Shown here: one piece after another, positions 1-11,418 of the stretch
Numbering within the stretch: position 1 is the stretch's first letter
Layout of the letters: the number at the start of each line of letters is the position of its first letter
Source of the DNA: Tolypocladium sp. Sup5 PDA-1
Taxonomy: Eukaryota; Ascomycota; Sordariomycetes; Hypocreales; Ophiocordycipitaceae
Assembly (NCBI GenBank): GCA_000750105.3
Contig: JPHH03000002.1
Coordinates: 868,001 to 932,000, forward strand
Length of the DNA stretch: 64,000 bases
Reading direction: 5' to 3'
Made by a program: the position numbers and the translations under genes
Notes under the pieces: generated by a model
Databases searched by the model: none
Told to the model about the DNA's origin: nothing
The model's input: the letters and a program-made list of their open reading frames with translations, nothing else

Positions 1-2246
1 CGGCAACGTGCAGCAGTCAAGCCACTCAAGCCACTGCTGCCCAGGTGTGGCTGAGGCGGCCACCCCGAGTGTGGCTCGGCAGAGACACGCAGCAGGCCAC
101 TCACCCACGCGCGCACGAGGTTTCTTAATCAAGGATAGGATTTTTGTTGGCTGCACAGCCCCGGAGAGTCAGTGTCGCGTTTTGCATGTGAAGCTGATGA
201 GAATAATTTGAGTTGCTGATGTGATGTCACTGTCGGGTGGTGGACGGGACTCGCACGACGCCGCCGCAGACTCACGGCCCTGATACGTACTCGTACGAGT
301 ACGGCACCAGGCCAAGCAGGCCTCCCCGGAAGATCGTGCCGCAATGGCCAAATCAACTGATCAGCAGGGATGGCTCGGGTCTGGCCACCACCAGGTGATG
401 AGCTGCTGCGGGTCACTGGGGCTGGATATCTGCCAAGTGCTGCTGGTCTCGTGCACGCACTCTCTCCCCGCTTCTGCTCCCGCTCCCGTGTGCCTGCCGA
501 GCTACTACAGTACTGCAAGGCACGAAGTACTGTAATTACCGAAGCATCAGGCAGGAAGTACGCCTCTCGAATTTCCCTCCCTTGCCTCTACGCTCTACCG
601 TTCCGCATCTCAAATACCCTCGCGCAGCGACGAGTCTGGGCTCCGGTCAGTGCGCAGCGCCATCTTCCGTGCCCCATCCAATCGCTCCGACCAACTCCCG
701 CATTATAAGGCAATAGTGCTGCCCACACTAAAAAGGGCCAGCCCAGCTGAATGGGAATGAACCTTTCGGGGTCCTAGGCCGGCGATCATCAGACGCCCAA
801 CACAAAAGCAAAAACGCCGACCTGCCCGGATCGGAAAGCGACGGGGGTCCCGGAACCATCCAGGCAGCCGCTCTGCCGGGCATCTGGCTGTGGTGGCCGG
901 TGCGCGGGTGGGTGATGGCCCGGGCACCGCCGAGACAGGACGTCCGAACATGTGCGGCCGAGTACGAAGTAGCACCGTCAACTTCAACTTCAAACGAGAT
1001 GAGAATCGTGCGTTCGATACCTATAAACATGTCGTACGGGTGCAAGTGTGAGAACGAGAGTCTATTCTCGCTGTCGCTGCGGCGCGTAACTGCAGTTCGT
1101 GCGCCCGAGCTCCAACACGACTGCCACCAGCGCCAACCATCCGGATAGTCCTTCACCCAAGATAGCACCACCGGCAACATCCTCTCATCCTCACCTCATC
1201 CAAATGAAACCGCTCTGCCCTCTCTGCAAGTCTCATGTAATCGCCAACAACTGCCTAGCCCCCAGCCGAATCGAAACCCGCTCCCTCCGTCAATCGGCCG
1301 CCCCAGCCCGGCGCTTAACCGGGCACTCAAGCGCCGCGTTTCATAAAGCACCCTCGTCCTTCCATGCATGCACTCTCACGCTTCCGTCCAGCAGGCACTG
1401 AAAATAGCTGGCTCCCGGCGCGTCAGGCCCAACCAGCTGCGCTTGGCAGGCCAATCATGGCCGGCGCTTCACGTCCAGGACGGTTCACCTGCTGCGGGTT
1501 GTGGAATCGAATGTTCTATTTTGACATGCTGCTGTTGACCTGAAACGCGGCCGTGGGCTGCAGAACCGTACTGGTGAAATTCCAGAGGCCAGGCGCCTAT
1601 GTGTCGTGATGGATGGGTACATGTAGACGATGTAGTCTGTCAGACAGACGCATCTCTGCCTTGCAGGCCTCCAGCTCCCTCTCACCTGGCTCAGTCACAA
1701 CAACGAGGGTTGGTGGCTAGATAGTCGTCGTCGAGTCCAACAAGTGAAAACATCACACGGCGACGTGTGCAAGCCATGTGTGCCGTAACCTCTATTACCG
1801 TACCCTCCCGAATCCAGACAGTATGCCTCGTCTACTCCGTACATGATAGAACAAAAGAAAGTCTGCCTCTCAAGGAAGCACGCCTCCTGCACTCCTTGAA
1901 CAAGGCCGTTCGTGTTGGCTCTTCAGCCTTTCACACATCTCCCACAGCCCAACGCTTCTGAAGGTTGCATGCCGCACATGTCGGTCGTGACAGACAGCAA
2001 TCAGGGTGTGAACCAACACACCAAATCTCATCATTCATCCAAATCTCTCCCCCGACGTTCAACATAATCCGTCGACGTAGCTGTGGTCTTCGTAGGCATG
2101 TTGACATGGCGTCGTGTCGTGATCGATATCCGCACCGCCTTGCAGTATCCTGAAAGCCCCGAGGATAAAGGTACCATCGCAGCCCTCCAACGCGTCGCAG
2201 TGTGCCAAGGTCAGTATCACATGTAGTATGCGTGTGGCATCCCCCC
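1..2246. other. Intergenic, no gene recognised
   Basis: Only short overlapping open frames occur here, with no family motif, no splice-consistent exon chain and no tRNA or rRNA signature. The stretch holds scattered copies of the intergenic TAC-CCGTA-type motif (near 283-300, 520, 970 and 1832-1845). Its right end must contain the 3' UTR of the CDK1 gene on the minus strand. A gene running off the left edge cannot be excluded. Confidence 0.6.
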
Positions 2247-3410
2247 CTAGTGGTAATAGCCATTCAAGCGACCAACGGCTGCCTGCTGCTGCGCGAGGTA
2301 ATCCTCGAAATAGGGGTGGTTGCACGCCTGCTTGGCCGACATCCGGCCGGCCGGGTCGTAGACGAGCATCATCTCGAGCATGTCGAGGCCCTTTTCATCC
2401 AGGTTCTGGCAAAGAGCCTTGTTGTAATCCCTCTGCCACTTAGGAAACGAGGACTTGAAGTCGGGATACGACGTCACACCGGGCCACACGTCTTCCGACG
2501 GGGTTCCAAGAGCGCTGGGCACAGAATAGTCAGCCGCAGCTCGCCAAAGTTGGGGCGGAACGAGCACGAAACCCGGATACGCACCGGAAGATTTTGAAAA
2601 TCTCATCAATCTCCGAGTCGCCGGGGAAGAGCGGTTTCCGCGTGCACATCTCGGCAAAGATGCATCCCACGGACCACATGTCCACGCCCGTCGAGTACTG
2701 TCGGCCGCCCAGCAGAATCTCCGGCGCTCGGTACCACAGAGTCACTACCTCGTGGGTGTAGGTCCGGAGCGGCACACCAAACGCACGCGCAAGTCCGAAG
2801 TCGGCCAGCTTCAGGTTGCCGTCCTTGTCGATCAGCAAGTTCTGCGGCTTCAGGTCGCGGTGCAGGACCCGGTGCGAGTGGCAGTATTTGATGCCCTCGC
2901 ACAGCTGCATCATGAACTTCTGGATGACGGTATCGCTGAGCCCCAGGTGCACCAATTGCGGCGAGGAGCCCTCGGGCAGGGCTTTGCCGCGACCGCCGTC
3001 GCTGACCGGGAGTGCCTCCATGTACTTCTTCAGGTCCAAGTCGAGGAACTCGAAGACGAGGTAGAGCTTGTGGCCGTCGGCATGCACAATGTTGAGCAGC
3101 CGTACAATGTTGGGGTCCTTCATCTCCTTGAGGAGAGATATCTCGCGGATGGCGGTGCTGGGGACGCCTTCGTCTTCAGCCTCGAGGCGGATCTTCTTGA
3201 GGGCTACAATGCGCCCGCTGTTTGCGAGGTCTCGGGCCTTGTAGACGACACCGTAGGTGCCTGATCGGATGGAAGAACGCGTCAGTCAAGCGACCGCAAG
3301 CACGGATGGGAGAGACTGGTGGCTGCACGGGGGCAGCGAGCCCAGCGGGAGCTTGCGGCGGCCGAGAACTCACCCTCGCCCACCTTCTCCAGCTTCTGGT
3401 AGTTCTCCAT
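2247..3410 (-). CDS. cdc2: Cyclin-dependent kinase 1 (Cdc2/Cdc28)
   Basis: This is the catalytic subunit of the master cell-cycle kinase, which pairs with cyclins and phosphorylates Ser/Thr-Pro sites in the nucleus and cytoplasm. Predicted exons are 3410-3374, 3260-2585 and 2514-2247, giving 326 residues; both introns are GT-AG and keep phase. Visible motifs are the glycine loop GEGTYG with the inhibitory Thr14/Tyr15 pair, Lys34, the cyclin-binding PSTAIRE helix at 46-52, catalytic HRDLKPQN with Asp148, DFG at about 166, and the activation-loop Thr in THEVVT at about 181. The insertion between the KKYMEALP and LGLSD segments (SDGGRGKALPEGSS) is usual in filamentous fungi. The start is chosen because MENYQKLEKVGEG is the conserved CDK1 N-terminus. 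All key residues are present, so it looks fully functional. Confidence 0.97.
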
Positions 3411-4156
3411 GGTCGAGGCTGTCGAGACTGTCGAAGGTTCGGATACACGAGGTAGCGAGCGGCAGGGGCTGGACTGGAGTCGCTCGAATAACCGTCGTCA
3501 CGGCCGTGCTCGTGGTCGACAACAATCGGTCGGCGGTCGTCGTCAGTCGGTGTGCGGGGGGTGATGCAGAATAAAATAAAATCGCTGGCTGGCTGGCAGG
3601 CAGCTGGTCGCCCCGGCGAGGGGTCAACGGCTCGCGATAGGGAAGACGCGCCGTGCAAGAACAAAGAGCGGCCGGCGACGAGGTTCAATGACAGGGCTGC
3701 TGGTTAGTAAGAATCCGCGACGGACGGTTCGGAACTGCTGTTCTCCTGCTCGTCGTCTTTTGTGCAACGTCGCAGCACCGAGGGGGTTGTTGATGCAGGG
3801 TTGCCAACTTGTGTTGACTTGACTCTCTCCCTTGTTGTGTTTACTTGCCTGGCAGCCCAATCGCGCGTTTCCAGGCTGTGTCTCAGCGGGGCATATCGAT
3901 AAGCTCGGCCACGCACCATCTGCGAACAGCATCTCAACTCTGCACGACTTCTTTTCTCCTACCGTGCCAATTGAGAACTCGACTTCCCTCACATGATGAC
4001 TGACTTGAAATATAGAATCATTCCACCTCCCATGTGGCTTGAGCGTGCCAATATCGACACATGTACCGCCTTGCGACCTCCCACGGTCAAGGTCGACCGA
4101 CACGCAACGCAAGATATCAAATAGAAACTGCAGACTGCATCAGTCCTTGCATCCTC
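3411..4156. other. CDK1 upstream region / 3' flank of the IMPACT gene
   Basis: No protein gene is supported here. The left part is the CDK1 promoter and 5' UTR, with pyrimidine-rich stretches in the minus-strand reading. The right part holds the 3' UTR of the minus-strand IMPACT gene, which ends at 4157. Confidence 0.5.
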
Positions 4157-5709
4157 CTATCCGTCCGCAGACGGCTCCTTTCGCCGCAAGTCCAAAATCT
4201 TGTCCAGCCTCAACGTCCCCTTGGCCCCCCAGCCCGACGGCCCAGCCTCCACATCCGGCCGGACAGCAACGTACCAGCTCCACGCCCGCCGATCCAGCTC
4301 ATCCTTCCTGAGCACGCCCGCCCAGCTCGCGTACAAGAGCCTCAGCGCCCCGAGGAGCCGCCCCAGGTTCTCCTGCTTCTCGTCGTTGAGCGCCGCCACC
4401 GTCTTCTTCCCCTCGCCCGCGCCGTCGTCGTGCGCCGTGCCAAAGCTCCGGAGCAGGTAGTTCCTCGCGCCCTCGGGGCGGTGGATCGCCATGCCCACGG
4501 TCGATGCCGCGGGCTTGGTGTCGAGTGGGTCGAGCGCCCAGACGGCCTCGCCTGAGAGCGTAGATATGCGCCGCTGCGAAGAGAGCGCGTCGTTTATGCA
4601 CTCTCGCATGAGGCGCCAGCGGTCAGGTCCCAGCATGACGCCCCCGTACCACCGCGTCAAGACGACGACGGCGTTCCTCACATCAGCCTCTCGCATCAGC
4701 TCCAGCATAAACTTGCCGCAGCCTGATTCGCCGTCGTCGAATGACGCCTCTTGTACCAGCGGGGAGTTTCCGTAGCTCGCTCGTACAGCCCATGCGTTGT
4801 GCGTGGCCGTCTCCAGCTCGGGCTTTTCAGTCATGAGTTCCTTCATGAGTCTGGCTCGTTGGGTCGGAGACGATAGTGTTGCTGCGTGGCCGATGAACGT
4901 AGAAGCCTTCGACGTCAGCTTCTGGCTCGCCGACCAAGTCTTCTTCTCCTGCGATGCCTGTACTGTGCTCGCCGTGCTAGGAGCCGAATCCCCAATCTTG
5001 GCAGATTCCGAAGACCACGCATAGCCACCGCGTTTGAGGACCGGAACATCTCGCCCCAAGACGCGAACTTTGGGCTGCCCTTCCGGAATATGCTCCTCCC
5101 CTCCGACGGACGCCTTCTCGATCCCCAAGCTCACGGCCTTGGCCCTAGAGTTGGCGCTCACAACCGCCTGCGCCAGACTGAGCCGGCTGCTCGGCGGCTG
5201 CTCGGGCATCGTAAAGCGAAGCAGTTCGACCGCAAAGGCAAGCACCAGCGGCGCTCTGTTTGTCACAACCCCGGTTCCCTTGATGAGTTCTTCGTCCTCC
5301 ACGAGTGGCAAACTCAGCGAGCCCTCGAGCTCATCGGCCGTCATGGAACTGTAGTCCAAGTCGCGTTTGTGAGGCTCCAGCTTGGGCCTCTTTGCACTGG
5401 GCAACGTCGACTGCTCGGCGGCGCGCTTTGTCGCCTTCTTTCCGTGGTTCTTGCACGCGGTGTGGAAGTTCTTTGCCAACTTGGCATCGCTAATTGCGGA
5501 TTCCACTGTTTCCAGGGGTGCTTCTGCGATCTGGTCGATACTTTATCGCTCATGGCGTCAGTTCGGATGCCCCAGAGCTGAAGTGAAGTGACATACCTGC
5601 GGAGATTCTTCGACTGGAGTGCCTTGACGTGACCCATGGCCGCCATCATGGACACCTTGCGTGCAGTCAACATTCGCAGCAACTCCTGCAGATCGCCTTG
5701 TCCCGCCAT
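4157..5709 (-). CDS. IMPACT (UPF0029) domain protein
   Basis: The protein belongs to the IMPACT/YIH1/YigZ family. YIH1-type members bind Gcn1 and restrain Gcn2 kinase; whether this paralogue does so is unknown. Exons are 5709-5597 and 5540-4157 with a 56-bp GT-AG intron, giving 498 residues. The IMPACT core lies at about residues 240-355, with the family signatures DDGESGCG (about 306-313) and TRWYGGVMLG (about 333-342). There is no N-terminal RWD domain, unlike YIH1; instead there is a short helical N-terminus (MAGQGDLQELLRML) followed by a basic stretch with KRAAEQS and AKRPKLEP, a possible nuclear signal. A C-terminal extension of about 140 residues follows the core. The gene is divergent from the methyltransferase gene at 6055. 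The family call is firm, the cellular role is not. Confidence 0.88.
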
Positions 5710-6054
5710 GACCGGGCCTTATGTCCAAGATTAAATCAACCAAGCCGATTATCTCTGCTTTCACTTAAGAGCGAGACCGCCAGTTGTTGTCGTCGACGCA
5801 TACACACAGAACGTCGTTGTCTTGACTACATCGGCTGTAGGGTAAGGCAGCGAGTGAAGTGCACGTTCGAGCAGGCCCACCCGCTGGTGTTTCGAGAGTC
5901 TCCACTTCGGCTCCGAACTGTCGGGCCGTTCCCACATCCGGAAACAACCTTGACGCCTTTTTCCATCCAAGCTGTTGCAATAACGAACACTTTTCGACAC
6001 TCGCTGTCCTCGACACGGGAGAGACGAAGCAACGACGCAAGAAATGCCACATCA
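5710..6054. promoter_or_regulatory. Divergent promoter region, IMPACT gene / OMS1-like gene
   Basis: This 345-bp spacer separates two divergent start codons at 5709 (-) and 6055 (+), so it must hold both promoters and 5' UTRs. I recognise no TATA box or named operator. The arrangement allows shared control, but nothing in the sequence proves it. Confidence 0.45.
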
Positions 6055-7290
6055 ATGATCCGGCCAACGCGCGGCATCGCCAGGGCCGCTCGCTCGCAAT
6101 GGCGCCTCGCGAGTTCGTCTACGCGGGCGTCTCGCCAGCCGACGCGCGCGCCGGCCGCGAAGCAGACTCCTCCTCCGCCTCCCCGCGTCACCAGGCCGTA
6201 TAAGCCGTGAGTTGCAGGACTGTCGCCCGATGAAACGAATTACAGAAGCTCATATCCGCATGACCGCAGTGGCACGCGCAAAGCCGACACGCCGCCTCCG
6301 TCCTCGCCGCCTCCGTCCCCCCCCAAGCAGGATACACTGCTTACCCTCTGGCGCCGATCTTGGCTGCCCCTCACCGGCGCCGCCCTCCTCGCCGGCTTCC
6401 TCGGCTTCTACATCTTCGGCACCGCCGCCGCCTCCTTCAAGACGTGTCCATGCCAAGGAGCCTGCGAGCACGCCGCGCCGACCGGCCGGCCGTCAGCCCT
6501 GACGGGTGAGAATGCCGAGCAGTTCGACAAGGAGCTCAACTTTGGGGAGTGGTGGATGGGCATCACGGGCCTTCGCAAGAAGCTCGCTGAGCGTGCCACA
6601 GGCCATGTACTCGAACTAGCAATGGGCACGGGCCGGAATCTGGAGTATTACAACTGGGAACCTCTGAGCGCGGTGGCCGAGGTCGCAAACACGGGCCGCA
6701 AGCAGACGGTAGCACCACAGGGTATTACATCGTTTACAGGCCTCGACATCTCCGCCGACATGCTGGACGTCGCCCGTAGGCGCCTCGTCAAGGCCGTCCC
6801 GCCCATGTCCTCCTCCGCGCCCATCGTCAGAGCCTCCACCATGGCCGACCATACCGGCGGCCAGCTCTCCTACCTCGACAACCACCTCCGCCTCATTAAC
6901 TCCGACGCCCACCACCCGCTCCCTTCTCCGGCCGCAGCCATGTCGAACCCGAAATATGACACGGTGATCCAAACCTTTGGTCTCTGCTCCGTCTCCGACC
7001 CCGCCGCCGTCCTCTCCAACCTCGCCTCCGCCGTCAAGCCCGGCACCGGCCGCATCATCCTGCTGGAGCACGGCAAGGGGTGGTACGGCATCGTCAACGG
7101 CCTGTTGGATAAGAACGCGGGGAAACACTTCGAAAAATACGGCTGTTGGTGGAACAGGGACATCGAAGCGCTGGTGGACGAGGCCGTCAAGAAGACGCCG
7201 GGGCTGGAGGTGATCAAGCTGGCCCGACCCAACATCTTGCAGATGGGCACCCTCGTCTGGGTTGAACTAAGAGTGGCCGACGAGGCTTAA
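6055..7290 (+). CDS. OMS1-like mitochondrial class I methyltransferase
   Basis: Probable SAM-dependent methyltransferase anchored in the mitochondrial inner membrane, similar in plan to yeast Oms1; the substrate is unknown. Exon 1 is 6055-6206. Exon 2 most likely starts at 6270 (63-bp intron) and runs to 7290, giving 390 residues; an in-frame acceptor at 6246 would add 8 residues but leaves only a 39-bp intron. The N-terminus is rich in Arg, Ser and Ala and almost lacks acidic residues, as in a mitochondrial presequence. A Pro-rich linker follows, then one membrane segment (LTGAALLAGFLGFYIFG). The catalytic fold shows motif I as VLELAMGTGRN and a following LDISADMLDVARRRL. The C-terminal half (IILLEHGKGWYG, GCWWNRDIE) matches fungal members. 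It converges with the GDS1-type gene. Confidence 0.85.
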
Positions 7291-7655
7291 CGAAAGTGTA
7301 CCGTACGTTTGTTGTATCATCATCAGACCCGTTATGAATAGAGCTTCCAAAGTAGAAGTAGTTATGAAATGAGTGGCAAGTCAATTTTGGAGAGGTTCCG
7401 TGTGTATGTGCACCCGTGTTGCGCCTGGCAGACCAATCTTCAGAGACCCATGGTCCCTCATCTCTTCGTACATCCAGGTCGTTGCAACAAGATGAAATCA
7501 ATCTATATGTACACGTACTTCTACAACCACGCCGTTTGTTCAAATTGGTGTCAAATGTCCCTTTTCCCACGCGGCAATGCCCGAATTTTGCGCCCTTTCC
7601 ACAACGCCTCGCGCCCGTCGCAAAATAGCAGAAATAAAAAAACCACATTAAACAT
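7291..7655. other. Convergent 3' spacer
   Basis: This stretch lies between the stop codons of the OMS1-like gene (+) and the GDS1-type gene (-) and should contain both 3' UTRs. AT-rich parts are visible, for example around 7632-7650. No gene is seen. Confidence 0.5.
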
Positions 7656-8902
7656 TTAGCATCCTTCCAAGAGGCAGTCGAGTTCATCAATTTCGATGCT
7701 CTCGGCACCTTGATCCCATTGAAACAAGTCGTTGATTCTCAGCCACGAGTCGGCCTCGTCTTCTTTGCGCATGTTTGATACGACGCTTGGCTTCATGGCA
7801 GGGCTGGTGAGGAATGACATGGTCGATGCGGTGGTACGGTTGTCACCGAACCAGGCGTCGTCTCGGTAGCCGTACTCCATGGCAGAGCTTCGCTCCACGG
7901 TGTCGGGAGCGGGCACCTCGTCGTTGAGTTTGCGTTTCTGCAGCACGTCCGCTGTTTGGGTAAACTCGCGCTCGTCCTTCTCCAGCGGGGGCGAGTCGTG
8001 TCGCATATCTCTAGAGTGCTTCAGGTGGCGAGCCTTGAACGATCCAATAGGGGTCATGGGCATCGCGACGTCATCGTCGGCGTCATCGAACTCCGGGGAC
8101 GACAGGTCGACCTCGGGCGATGGACTCAAATCTCTCCGGCGGGACTCGGCGTCATCGGAGCCCGAATCATCTGTGAGCGATACGGACGGGGTGACAATGG
8201 CTGGGCGGGTCGTTTGCATGACACCAGGACCGGGAAGCGGCTGGCGGGGGTATGCGGCGAGGAAGAAGTAGGTTCGGCGAGGGTGAACCGTCTCGAGCTC
8301 CTTGGCCAGAGGGCAGGGAGCCAGGGCAGACCAACAGGGGCGCTTCATGTAGGAGGTGAGGCGAGAGGAGATGATGGCGCACGGGTTGGCAGATCTGGAA
8401 GGGGGGGGTTAGTGAATCTGGAAGCGTGCATCAGCGCGAGGTAAACAGCCACTTACTGTTGCACAGAGACCAGCTTCTGAGACAAGACGGTCGCGAGCTC
8501 CTTGATCAGATGAGGGCGGTTCGCGGTCGACTGCAGCTGCACGATGGAAGCCTCGACGATGTCGTCGTTGATGCCCTCGAGGTCGATCTTGGGTCTCTCG
8601 TCGAGGTCGGACATTTCGATGCTGGTGGCGGGAGTGGGCGACGGGGGCGGCGTCTGCTCGATGACGGCCTCGGCTGGGGTTGAGGCATCGTGGGATCGCT
8701 TGAGGCGCTTGCTCGGATGTGAGTCGGGCGACTGCGAGCGAGCGTCTGAAGGGTGCGCCGATGAGGCAGACGACGACGACGACGAAGACGACGAAAGGCG
8801 ACCTGCGCTCTTGGCTGCCGCAGCACGAGCGGCGTGCGTAACGGGGATGTGGATGCCCAGACTGGGCAGGGAGAGCGACTTGCGGCGCGTGTTGTATGGC
8901 AT
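7656..8902 (-). CDS. GDS1-type winged-helix domain protein
   Basis: Fungal nuclear-type protein of the GDS1 family, named after a yeast gene affecting growth on non-fermentable carbon; it probably acts in transcription. Exons are 8902-8457 and 8394-7656, giving 394 residues. The conserved winged-helix module spans about residues 106-200 and crosses the intron: IDLEGINDDIVEASIVQLQ, then RPHLIKELATVL, SANPCAIISSRL and CPLAKELETVHPRRTYFFL. Upstream are a poly-Ser run of 13 Ser and a basic SKRLKRS patch. Downstream is an acidic low-complexity tail (SDDAESRRRDLSP, FDDADDDVAMPMTP). I chose the start at 8902 because MPYNTRRKSLSLPSLGI resembles the usual N-terminus; an in-frame ATG at 9004 would add 34 residues. 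The DNA targets are unknown. Confidence 0.82.
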
Positions 8903-9470
8903 GTTTGGCTTGTTTGGCTGTCGGGGGGAGACCACGGCAAACGACAGGCACGACGAGCGGGCGGGATTCGAGGTCGACGAGGGCGACGCGGGCGACGCGG
9001 GCAAGGGCGACTCTGGGGGGCTTCACTCTACCAGAGAGGCGTTATTTGGCAACAACGGAGAGGGACGACGCGGACGAGGATATTCGCAAAGGGCAAATCG
9101 GCTTGTTCGGGCGCGCTCGGGGATGAGGGGAGGGCGGTCTGCGGTCGGGCGGTAGGGAAGGGGGAGAAGTGGACTTGCGGTGCGAGTTGGGTGGACGGGA
9201 CTGCCTGCGACTCGAGGCAAGAGCTCAGGCGATTTCTGGCGGTTGGCTGGGGAGGACGGCAGCGAGCACGAGAGCTTGAACTTTTTTTTCTTTCCCCCTG
9301 CATCCTATTGGCCGGCAGCTGGCTGCGAGCTTGCCGAAGTGGGCCCCCTAAACGTCAGTGGGGCACAGGCCATCCCCCGATGCAGCGTCAACAAAATTGG
9401 GGCCCGCAGGGAAAGGGAGGCGCATTCCAGGTGGGCGGGCTGGCGCCTGCCTTGCCTTACAAGTTGCGGG

Positions 9471-9566
9471 TACTCCGTACGAAGGTACGAGTACGAGTAC
9501 AGTACGCTGCCAATGATCGTGTCCACCACTTGGTACAGTACGAGTACTTGCTACTGTACGTACGAC
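9471..9566. repeat. GTAC-rich motif cluster
   Basis: TACTCCGTAC at 9471-9480 is followed by overlapping GAGTAC units up to about 9506. A second group with CAGTACGAGTACTTG and CTGTACGTACG sits at 9532-9566. The units are partly palindromic and would pair with each other in opposite orientation. No transposon ends or coding potential are seen. Confidence 0.6.
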
Positions 9567-10376
9567 TGGCGCATCAATGATGATTGCAACCATCTCGAGG
9601 CTATCCACTGCAGACAGCGGGCCGCCTGCCAGGCGAAAAGCAAAACTCCAACGTGAGGGAAAACGACGCACCCTTGGGCTGGCCGGATGTTGACGAGCTG
9701 GGAGAGACAGCCTCCCTTGGACCCCGAAACCACGGCGGATCATCTGGTCGGCCCGCGTAATCTGACACAGCGCACCGCGAGGCGCCTCTCGTGCCGAATC
9801 GAATCTCAGGGCCCTGGCTGGGGCTCTGTTTCTCCCTCGCCTTGTCGTGGTTGCGTGGGTGGCAGCGATTGACGGGCGGGGGTCTGGGAACAGGGGGCGG
9901 GCCTTGAGCCTCCCTCGTCTGTCTCGCGATCCATCACCGCTGTTGTACCTGACAGGGGGGTCCTGGACTCCTGTCCCCTACGGCGAACCCGACACATCAC
10001 CTGTTGTAGTCCGTACTCCTAGTCCGGACACGCTCTTTTCTTCTTGCCTTCCTCCGTCTGCCGCGTGCTGCGCATGTTTTTTCCTTTTGACTGCCGAGAC
10101 TCGAGTCGTCGTCGCAGCGACTCGTAGCCGCGCATTGGACGGGCTTGGACTCGCCAATCGAACCTCCGAGGCCGATGCCCGTCGTTGCGCCCCGTCAGCG
10201 TCCAATTGGGTTTTCGGGCTGTTCTGCTGTCTCGGACTCCTTGGACGACTCCTTGGACTCTTGGCTGGTGGTCTGCACGAGTCGTGACCTCACCATTTTT
10301 GGCTCTGGCCCGGCGCCCTCTCCGCCTCTCGTCGCCGCTCGTCCACTCATCAATCAGTCAGTATTCCCGTGGCCAT

Positions 10377-10654
10377 GTACTCCGTACTTGTACAGCAACA
10401 ATAGCACGGTTCGGGTGCACAATACTCGCACCCATTCACCCAGTGGAGAGCACACCGCCCGCGCCAACAGCACCTGCACCCCTTACTGCAGGCGGCAGAA
10501 GCTGAGACCAGGATGATGCACCTCCTGCAGGGACGTGGGCTAGTACATAAGGGGGCCAGCCAAGATGTGCTTGTTCTGCACCCAAACAGCAGGTAATGCT
10601 GGGGTGCATTGGCTAGTACGAAGTACTCCGTAGTCCGTACGTACGAGTAACTCG
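10377..10654. repeat. Second GTACTCCGTAC motif cluster
   Basis: GTACTCCGTACTTGTACA lies at 10377-10394. AGTACGAAGTACTCCGTAGT begins a dense run at 10615-10654 that also includes TAGTCCGTACGTACGAG. The same core occurs in other intergenic regions of the window. Confidence 0.6.
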
Positions 10655-11200
10655 TGCTGCTCGACAGGCCACAAAATGCATCAGTCCAGCGAAATGGGTC
10701 CAGGCTGGAGTGGATCGGCCGCGGCTCATTCAAGCCTCCCCGTCCGGATCGGAACAAAGGGCGGCGACCGACGAGAGTGGGACTGTCACTGTCCACTGTC
10801 CTTGGAACATGAACTGACAGATGAGGCCGCTCTCTGCCAGCAGTGTTGGTGGTGGACCCCCGCGGCCTCAAGGATGCTGTTGTTACGTGAGCAACCTTGC
10901 CCAGGTCATACATCTATCATAGTCATAGCACCCGATTGCGGACTCGCAAGTTCCACAGCTCGCGCCTTGCAAATGACCTGACGCCCTCTTGTCTCGTTGA
11001 CGATACAGCATTCGGCCAATAAGGCTTATTCATCCGAGTCCACTCAACGGGGACCCAGCACGTTTGATGAGGGGTTGTGGCGTGTAATCCCTGGCGCCTA
11101 ACCCCGGCTAACATACTTACGGTACTTAGTGCAGGTTTAATGATAGTATGTGATAAGACGTGGATGACTACATCGTCGCCGATATGTCAGCCGGCTCGAA

Positions 11201-11335
11201 AGTTGCAATTGCTCCGTCGAGGTGGGCGAACTTGACAACCAGACGCTTCGAATATACAAGTATAAATATAGTCGAAAGCCGCTCTATCAACCCATTTGCT
11301 GTTTAACTCACCCTTGCCTCTAGAGTTGCAATTGC
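11201..11335 (+). promoter_or_regulatory. AGTTGCAATTGC direct repeat in PhzF promoter
   Basis: An exact 12-bp sequence, AGTTGCAATTGC, occurs at 11201-11212 and again at 11324-11335, each followed by a similar CTCCGTCGAGG or CTCGAGG tail. The core GCAATTGC is palindromic, as expected of a dimeric regulator site. The two copies bracket the TATA-like box of the PhzF gene. Function is inferred only from position and symmetry. Confidence 0.4.
11261..11270 (+). promoter_or_regulatory. TATA-like box of the PhzF gene
   Basis: TATAAATATA lies about 150 bp upstream of the PhzF start codon at 11419, a plausible distance for a fungal TATA box. There is no transcript evidence. Confidence 0.45.
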
Positions 11336-11418
11336 CTCGAGGAGTCTTGCGATTTGCCTCACGACTCACTTACACCCACCCCCTCACCTCAACTCTCACC
11401 ACCATCACACAAACCACC

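Larger units (their letters stand above)
8903..11418. other. Long divergent intergenic region
   Basis: This 2.5-kb spacer lies between the divergent GDS1-type gene and the PhzF gene. No coding gene is supported. It carries the densest set of the GTACTCCGTAC-like motif in the window (9471-9506, 9532-9566, 10009-10026, 10377-10394, 10615-10654), plus a TATA-like box and a 12-bp direct repeat close to the PhzF gene. Confidence 0.6.

Noticed and set aside
7369..7659. 96-codon plus-strand open frame in the convergent spacer
   Set aside because: Lies in the 3' UTR zone, is Cys/Asn/Lys-rich and has no family resemblance.
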